Shown in pieces: positions 14,236 to 17,803 of a DNA stretch of 17,803 nucleotides; within the stretch, counting starts at the first letter, position 1, and every line of letters starts with the position of its first letter. The notes under the pieces are model-generated. The model worked only from the letters and a program-made list of their open reading frames with translations. It was not told where the DNA came from and searched no databases. The translations under genes were made by a program, and so were the position numbers. Source of the DNA: CAZPAN01 sp964428485 (lineage in GTDB: Bacteria; Actinomycetota; Coriobacteriia; Coriobacteriales; CADBOM01); NCBI GenBank assembly GCA_964428485.1, contig CAYRYP010000027.1:1-17803 (forward strand). Reading direction: 5' to 3'.

Positions 14236-15642
14236 TCAATCGAAAATTCTTCGACAGGCGTCTGCGAGCCAAGATTTCTGATAATCCATGACTTCCGTGC
14301 AATCGGAGGGCCTCTGGGTGCTTGACAGGGCCGTGTCCACCGAGGAGAGGACATGCTTGGAGAACTCCGACGCTGGGGACAGGAAGTCCTCCCATGCAAA
14401 GAGGTAGGCGAGGTACGTCATCTTGTTGCGGTAGTGCGGATGATGCTCGTCAAAGATACAGAGCGTGGGCGTGCCCTGCGAGAGGGCGATGAGCGCGGCA
14501 TGATACTTGTAGGCAATGACGAGATCGTAGGTCTCGAGGTGAAGGTCCTTCGGCGTTCGAGCGAAGTCGGTGACACGGATACGCTCGGGAAAGTCCAGAC
14601 GCGTGAGCAAAGCATCGCAATAGCGGGCATCATGACCGCCGGCATCGTTGAGGAAGGGGACGAGGGAAACCTCGTAGGGAGAGCCAGCCCCTTGGTCCCG
14701 TGTGAGGGTATTGAGGACGCCGATGTAGTGGTCTCTCATTCCAGGGATGGAGAGCGGCACGACGGCGACTCGTGTGGGATTGTCACGGAAGGAGGTCGTG
14801 TTTCGCGGGAGCTCAGAGAGGGTGGTACTGGCAAAGGCAAGGTCTTGGCAGAGCTCAACCCTTGATGTGTCGATTCCCGAGCGCGAGAGGACGCCAAGCG
14901 AGTTCGGGTCTCTCAGCGAGAAGAGCTCGCAGTCGGATACGATCGAGTCGAGCTCACGGATGTACTCCTGATTGTTGAAGAGGTCGTTCGTGCTCAGTCC
15001 GAGACAGAACACCCGACCTCCCCGCACGAGCATTCTCTTGGAGAGACGGATGAAGAGGTTGCCCGTGTTGTAGTTGTCGGGGTTCTCGTCATACTGCGTG
15101 TCATCGAGGATGGCGCCGCCGCCCCACACCAAGGTGGTGAAGTGGTTGGCGAGCTGGTCGAGCTCCCATGTGGAGCAGGGATAGTGGAGTATCGTGACAC
15201 GAGGGTCTATGAGATCGGTGGGATAGGTGTAGTTGTCCCAGAGAAGGACGGCAATGCGAGAGCGTGCCTCCTTCGGAAAGGACTCCACGAGTGCGGAGAG
15301 CATCAGCTCGTCGCCGAAGTTCTCCGCGCCATACCATCCTGCCAGGAGAATATCAGGCGTGTTCCCTGCCCCTAGCTTGGAGGCGTACTCGAGGTTCGAG
15401 TAGCGCATCTTCCTTCCGACCGTGCGTCTCAGCTGGTCGCTCAGGCGGCGGTTTTGTTCCTCCAAGCCGTGAATCCGGCGCAGCATCTGGTTGTTGGTCT
15501 CTTCGAGATGGGCTGTCTTCTCAGATAGGTCACGCAATCTCTCGGTGGCCGCATCCAGCCTCTCAAGGAGAAGGTTTGTCTGGTTGAGAAAGGCACGAGA
15601 CGTGGGTGGGAGAAGGGGCCGTATGAAGTTTTTGAAGCCCAT
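14236..15642 (-). CDS. CsaB-like polysaccharide pyruvyl transferase with N-terminal coiled coil
   Basis: A 468-residue protein. Residues about 20-75 are a predicted coiled coil (heptad-like LLLERLDAATERLRDLSEKT onward). The catalytic part starts at residue 97 with ILLAGWYGAENFGDELMLSA, which matches the G.YG..N.GDE nucleotide-fold start of CsaB and related pyruvyl transferases. It continues with LVWGGGAILDD (171-181), FCLGLS and FSLRDPNSLGVL. The C-terminal half has RVAVVPLS, then YDLVIAYKYHAALIALSQGTPT with a histidine where family members have RLH or FH. Enzymes of this family move pyruvate from PEP onto an amino sugar of secondary cell-wall polymers, making the ligand for SLH domains. ATG at 15640-15642 follows GGGGAGG; the frame extends to 15744 but without a ribosome site. 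A perfect TATAAT lies about 40 bp upstream. The lysozyme with SLH-like repeats follows directly. Confidence 0.85.
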   Translation of the reverse strand: MGFKNFIRPLLPPTSRAFLNQTNLLLERLDAATERLRDLSEKTAHLEETNNQMLRRIHGLEEQNRRLSDQLRRTVGRKMRYSNLEYASKLGAGNTPDILLAGWYGAENFGDELMLSALVESFPKEARSRIAVLLWDNYTYPTDLIDPRVTILHYPCSTWELDQLANHFTTLVWGGGAILDDTQYDENPDNYNTGNLFIRLSKRMLVRGGRVFCLGLSTNDLFNNQEYIRELDSIVSDCELFSLRDPNSLGVLSRSGIDTSRVELCQDLAFASTTLSELPRNTTSFRDNPTRVAVVPLSIPGMRDHYIGVLNTLTRDQGAGSPYEVSLVPFLNDAGGHDARYCDALLTRLDFPERIRVTDFARTPKDLHLETYDLVIAYKYHAALIALSQGTPTLCIFDEHHPHYRNKMTYLAYLFAWEDFLSPASEFSKHVLSSVDTALSSTQRPSDCTEVMDYQKSWLADACRRIFD

Positions 15643-15679
15643 CGCACCTCCCCTCAGTCGATGACCTGCAAGTTCTGCG

Positions 15680-15708
15680 ATTATACACAGGCCTATGAGA
15701 AGAAAAGT
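15680..15708 (-). promoter_or_regulatory. Promoter for the pyruvyl transferase-lysozyme unit
   Basis: A perfect TATAAT on the minus strand (15680-15685). The best -35 at 17-bp spacing is ACTTTT (15703-15708), a poor match, so this promoter may need an activator. Predicted start near 15673, leaving about 30 nt of leader before the ATG at 15642. Confidence 0.5.
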
Positions 15709-15727
15709 GCCTGGGGGGCAATCTCGA

Positions 15728-15737
15728 CATGCGCATG
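15728..15737. promoter_or_regulatory. 10-bp perfect palindrome CATGCGCATG
   Basis: CATGC/GCATG without spacer, sharing its last G with the adjacent 18-bp palindrome. Upstream of the -35 regions of both divergent promoters; possible regulator half of a composite operator. Confidence 0.45.
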
Positions 15738-15754
15738 CAACCAACGTTGGTTGC
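15737..15754. promoter_or_regulatory. 18-bp perfect palindrome, candidate operator
   Basis: GCAACCAACGTTGGTTGC is fully self-complementary around a central CG, a layout common to LacI- and TetR-type operators. It lies between the divergent promoters, roughly 60-80 bp upstream of the predicted minus-strand start and 90-105 bp upstream of the plus-strand start. No regulator gene is present in the window. Confidence 0.6.
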
Positions 15755-15806
15755 CAGGTTTAGTGCAGCTAAGGCCTGTTGACCTATGGGGGAGTGCCCT
15801 GTGTTT

Positions 15807-15836
15807 TTGACGGAGCCAAAGTAATGAACATACAAT
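15807..15836 (+). promoter_or_regulatory. Sigma-70-type promoter for the DUF4012 gene
   Basis: TTGACG (15807-15812) and TACAAT (15831-15836), each 5/6 matches to the consensus, with 18-bp spacing. Predicted start near 15843, giving a leader of about 27 nt before the ATG at 15870. Confidence 0.7.
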
Positions 15837-15869
15837 GAGGCCAGCAAAAACTTACCCCGGGGGTAGAAA

Positions 15870-17789
15870 ATGGCTTCACACTTCGCACCAAAGCATGCGC
15901 GGTCCTCAGACCAGGACCTCTGGCAGCTGGACGTGCCTGCGGATGCGGGACCCGTTCTACCGGGAATGCAATACCTCGGGGACAACGGCTCCCATCGTCA
16001 CCACCACCATCGTCATCGCCACCACCGACGCCATCGGGCCCGTTTCGTGGCCACCGTCGTGGGGATCGTCCTGGCCGTCATCCTCGCCGCGGTGGGCACC
16101 GCAGGGGCCCTGCTCTATCGCTCCGCGATGACGGTCCGCGAGCGCGCCTCCTCGGTCATGGCGCAGGCATCGGTGCTCGCAGAGGCGCTCGAGAGCGGTG
16201 ATGCGGACTCGCTCGCGACTGCGGTGAGCTCCATGGTCGCCAACGTCGAGGCGATCAACGAGGAGGTGAACGGGCCGCTCTGGAACCTTGCGACGCTCGT
16301 GCCCGTGGTGGGGGAGGATATCAGCTCGGTCCAGACGCTGGGATCGACCGCATACACGCTCGTGAACGAGGCGCTCGTCCCTGTCGCGGAGAGTCTCTCG
16401 GGCGTGAGCCTCTCGAGCCTGCTCCAGGACGGTGAGATCAACGTCGAGCTGGTGAGCACGCTCAGTGATACGGTGAGCGACGCCGCGCCCGTGATCCAGA
16501 GCTGCGTGGAGACCGTCACCTCCCTGCCGGAGGCCCACATCTCCCAGCTCAGTGAGCTGCTCGAGGAGGTCCAGGAGCCTCTGACCGAGCTCCAGGAGAT
16601 GGTTGACCTCGCGGAGCCCGTCCTGGAGGCGCTGCCGCAGATGCTCGGGGCGGACGGCCAGACCCGCACCTACCTCATCATCGCGCAGAACAACGCGGAG
16701 GCCCGCTCCACGGGCGGCCTTCCCGGGTCTTGGGTCACCATCACCATCACAGACGGGGTCATGACCCTCGGTGAGTCCACGACGCTCGTCAACAAGTCAG
16801 GCTTTGACGTGGAGGTCTCCGAGGAGGAGCGCATCAACCTCGGCATGACGATCGGCACGAACGCGGCCCAGATGACCTTCACCCCCAACTTCGTCCGCGT
16901 GGGCGAGCTCGCCCAGGGCTATTGGGAGCAGGCGGGCTACGGCACCGTCGACGGCGTCATATCCGTTGACCCGGTCTTTCTCCAGAGGCTCCTGGGGCTC
17001 ACGGGGGGCTTCACCACCTCTGATGGGACGGTCATTGACGGGACCACGGCGGCCGAGGAGCTTCTGAGCGGCACCTACTGGAAGTTCGGCAATGACGGCA
17101 GCGCCCAGGACGAGTACTTCAGCGCCGTCGCCGCGCTCGCCTTCCAGAACATCCTGGACAACCTCGGCAGCGCCGAGTTGAGCGACCTTCTCGACGTCAT
17201 CAGCGAGTCTGCTGAGGACGGCCGTCTCCTCGCCTGGATGGCAGACGAGGAAGAGGAGGAGATCATGGCCCTCTGTGGCCTTGCCGGCGAGATGGGCGAT
17301 GACCCCACGACCCCCGTTCTGGGCGTCTACATCAACGACTCGACGGTCAGCAAGATCAGCTGGTACGCCGCCGTTGGAACCACGATCGGTGAGGGGGTCG
17401 AGAACGAGGACGGCACCACTACCTATGAGGTGACCACCACCATCACCAACACCATCACCGAGGAGGAGGCCGAGGCAGCGCCCACCTATGTGACGGGCAG
17501 TGCGTCGGACAAGCGCGACACGAGCGATATGCTCGCCTATGTGTACTTCTGGGCGCCGGCAGGTGGTACGGTCTCGGACTTCGTGGTGAGTGATGGCGGC
17601 ACGGTCTACGAGGGGAGCACCGGTGCCGAGGCCACCATATACGGTCTCCAGCTGCGCTACTTCTACATCCATGCGATGGCCGGGGAAACGGTGACCATCT
17701 CCTACAAGGTGACGGTCTCTGCCGAGGCGACCGAGGAGCTGGCCCTGAGGACGACGCCGCTCGCGCAGGAGAGCCTCATGCTCAACTAG
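15870..17789 (+). CDS. DUF4012-domain membrane-anchored protein with His-rich cytoplasmic tail
   Basis: A 639-residue protein. Residues 1-58 should be cytoplasmic and contain a striking cluster HRHHHHRHRHHRRHR (42-56). Residues about 60-83 form one transmembrane helix (FVATVVGIVLAVILAAVGTA). The rest is probably extracellular: a long helical, acidic region (about 85-255), then the DUF4012 core with TYLIIAQNNAEARSTGGLPG (the NN.E.R..GG signature at 274-283), VDGVISVDPVFLQRLL, and a Thr/Glu-rich C-terminal beta region. DUF4012 proteins are frequent beside actinobacterial polysaccharide genes but have no established reaction; structural or ligase-like roles on wall polymers have been suggested for neighbouring families, and I make no firm call. 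ATG at 15870 follows GGGGG (15859-15863) with 6-nt spacing and lies behind a good promoter. The stop comes 14 bp before the window end, so operon partners downstream cannot be seen. Confidence 0.9.
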   Translation: MASHFAPKHARSSDQDLWQLDVPADAGPVLPGMQYLGDNGSHRHHHHRHRHHRRHRARFVATVVGIVLAVILAAVGTAGALLYRSAMTVRERASSVMAQASVLAEALESGDADSLATAVSSMVANVEAINEEVNGPLWNLATLVPVVGEDISSVQTLGSTAYTLVNEALVPVAESLSGVSLSSLLQDGEINVELVSTLSDTVSDAAPVIQSCVETVTSLPEAHISQLSELLEEVQEPLTELQEMVDLAEPVLEALPQMLGADGQTRTYLIIAQNNAEARSTGGLPGSWVTITITDGVMTLGESTTLVNKSGFDVEVSEEERINLGMTIGTNAAQMTFTPNFVRVGELAQGYWEQAGYGTVDGVISVDPVFLQRLLGLTGGFTTSDGTVIDGTTAAEELLSGTYWKFGNDGSAQDEYFSAVAALAFQNILDNLGSAELSDLLDVISESAEDGRLLAWMADEEEEEIMALCGLAGEMGDDPTTPVLGVYINDSTVSKISWYAAVGTTIGEGVENEDGTTTYEVTTTITNTITEEEAEAAPTYVTGSASDKRDTSDMLAYVYFWAPAGGTVSDFVVSDGGTVYEGSTGAEATIYGLQLRYFYIHAMAGETVTISYKVTVSAEATEELALRTTPLAQESLMLN

Positions 17790-17803
17790 TCTTCAGGCAC
17801 ATG

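Larger units (their letters stand above)
15643..15869. other. Divergent promoter region of the pyruvyl transferase-lysozyme and DUF4012 units
   Basis: A 227-bp gene-free region with promoters for both directions (described separately), two abutting palindromes near the middle, and no sign of a small gene. It is AT-richer than the flanking genes. Confidence 0.7.

Noticed and set aside
16797..17672. Minus-strand frame of about 291 codons opposite DUF4012
   Set aside because: Antisense shadow; the plus-strand gene has a promoter, ribosome site, membrane helix and family signature.

Overview
The window looks like a cell-surface glycopolymer locus from a GC-rich, Gram-positive actinobacterium, most likely a member of the Coriobacteriia (Olsenella/Atopobium-like). 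This is inferred from GC-rich codon use, lysozyme-borne FxDV...RQDMAAFLYR repeats of the kind known from that class, a DUF4012 protein, and the mix of polysaccharide genes; no rRNA or tRNA is present to confirm it. A scaffold gap of exactly 100 N lies at 3652-3751, so true distances there are unknown.

Layout, left to right. Minus strand, 1-3651: a LicD-type phosphotransferase fragment cut by the gap, then a tightly overlapped operon of GT2 glycosyltransferase, Wzx-like flippase and GT4 glycosyltransferase (the last runs off the left edge). Plus strand, 3878-7726: a large DUF6541-like GT-C membrane protein with visibly lower GC, then a two-gene polysaccharide ABC exporter (permease and ATPase). 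Minus strand, 7763-10159: a fusion of a 2x[4Fe-4S] F420-hydrogenase/dehydrogenase beta-like module with a polysaccharide pyruvyl transferase. Plus strand, 10354-12661: two consecutive GT2 glycosyltransferases behind an extended -10 promoter. Minus strand, 12708-15642: a CsaB-like pyruvyl transferase followed 46 bp later by an exported GH25 muramidase with three SLH-like repeats. Plus strand, 15870-17789: a DUF4012 membrane-anchored protein. The divergent promoter region 15643-15869 holds a perfect TATAAT box, a strong -35/-10 pair and two abutting perfect palindromes.

Working model (inference): cytoplasmic glycosyltransferases build a lipid-linked glycan, LicD and the pyruvyl transferases decorate it, a flippase and/or the ABC exporter moves it across the membrane, and the DUF6541 and DUF4012 proteins act at the outer membrane face. 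The most interesting coupling is a pyruvyl transferase (which may write the ligand of SLH domains) in an apparent operon with a secreted lysozyme carrying SLH-like repeats (a possible reader of that ligand). The second is the iron-sulfur/pyruvyl transferase fusion, whose redox role in glycan modification is not understood.
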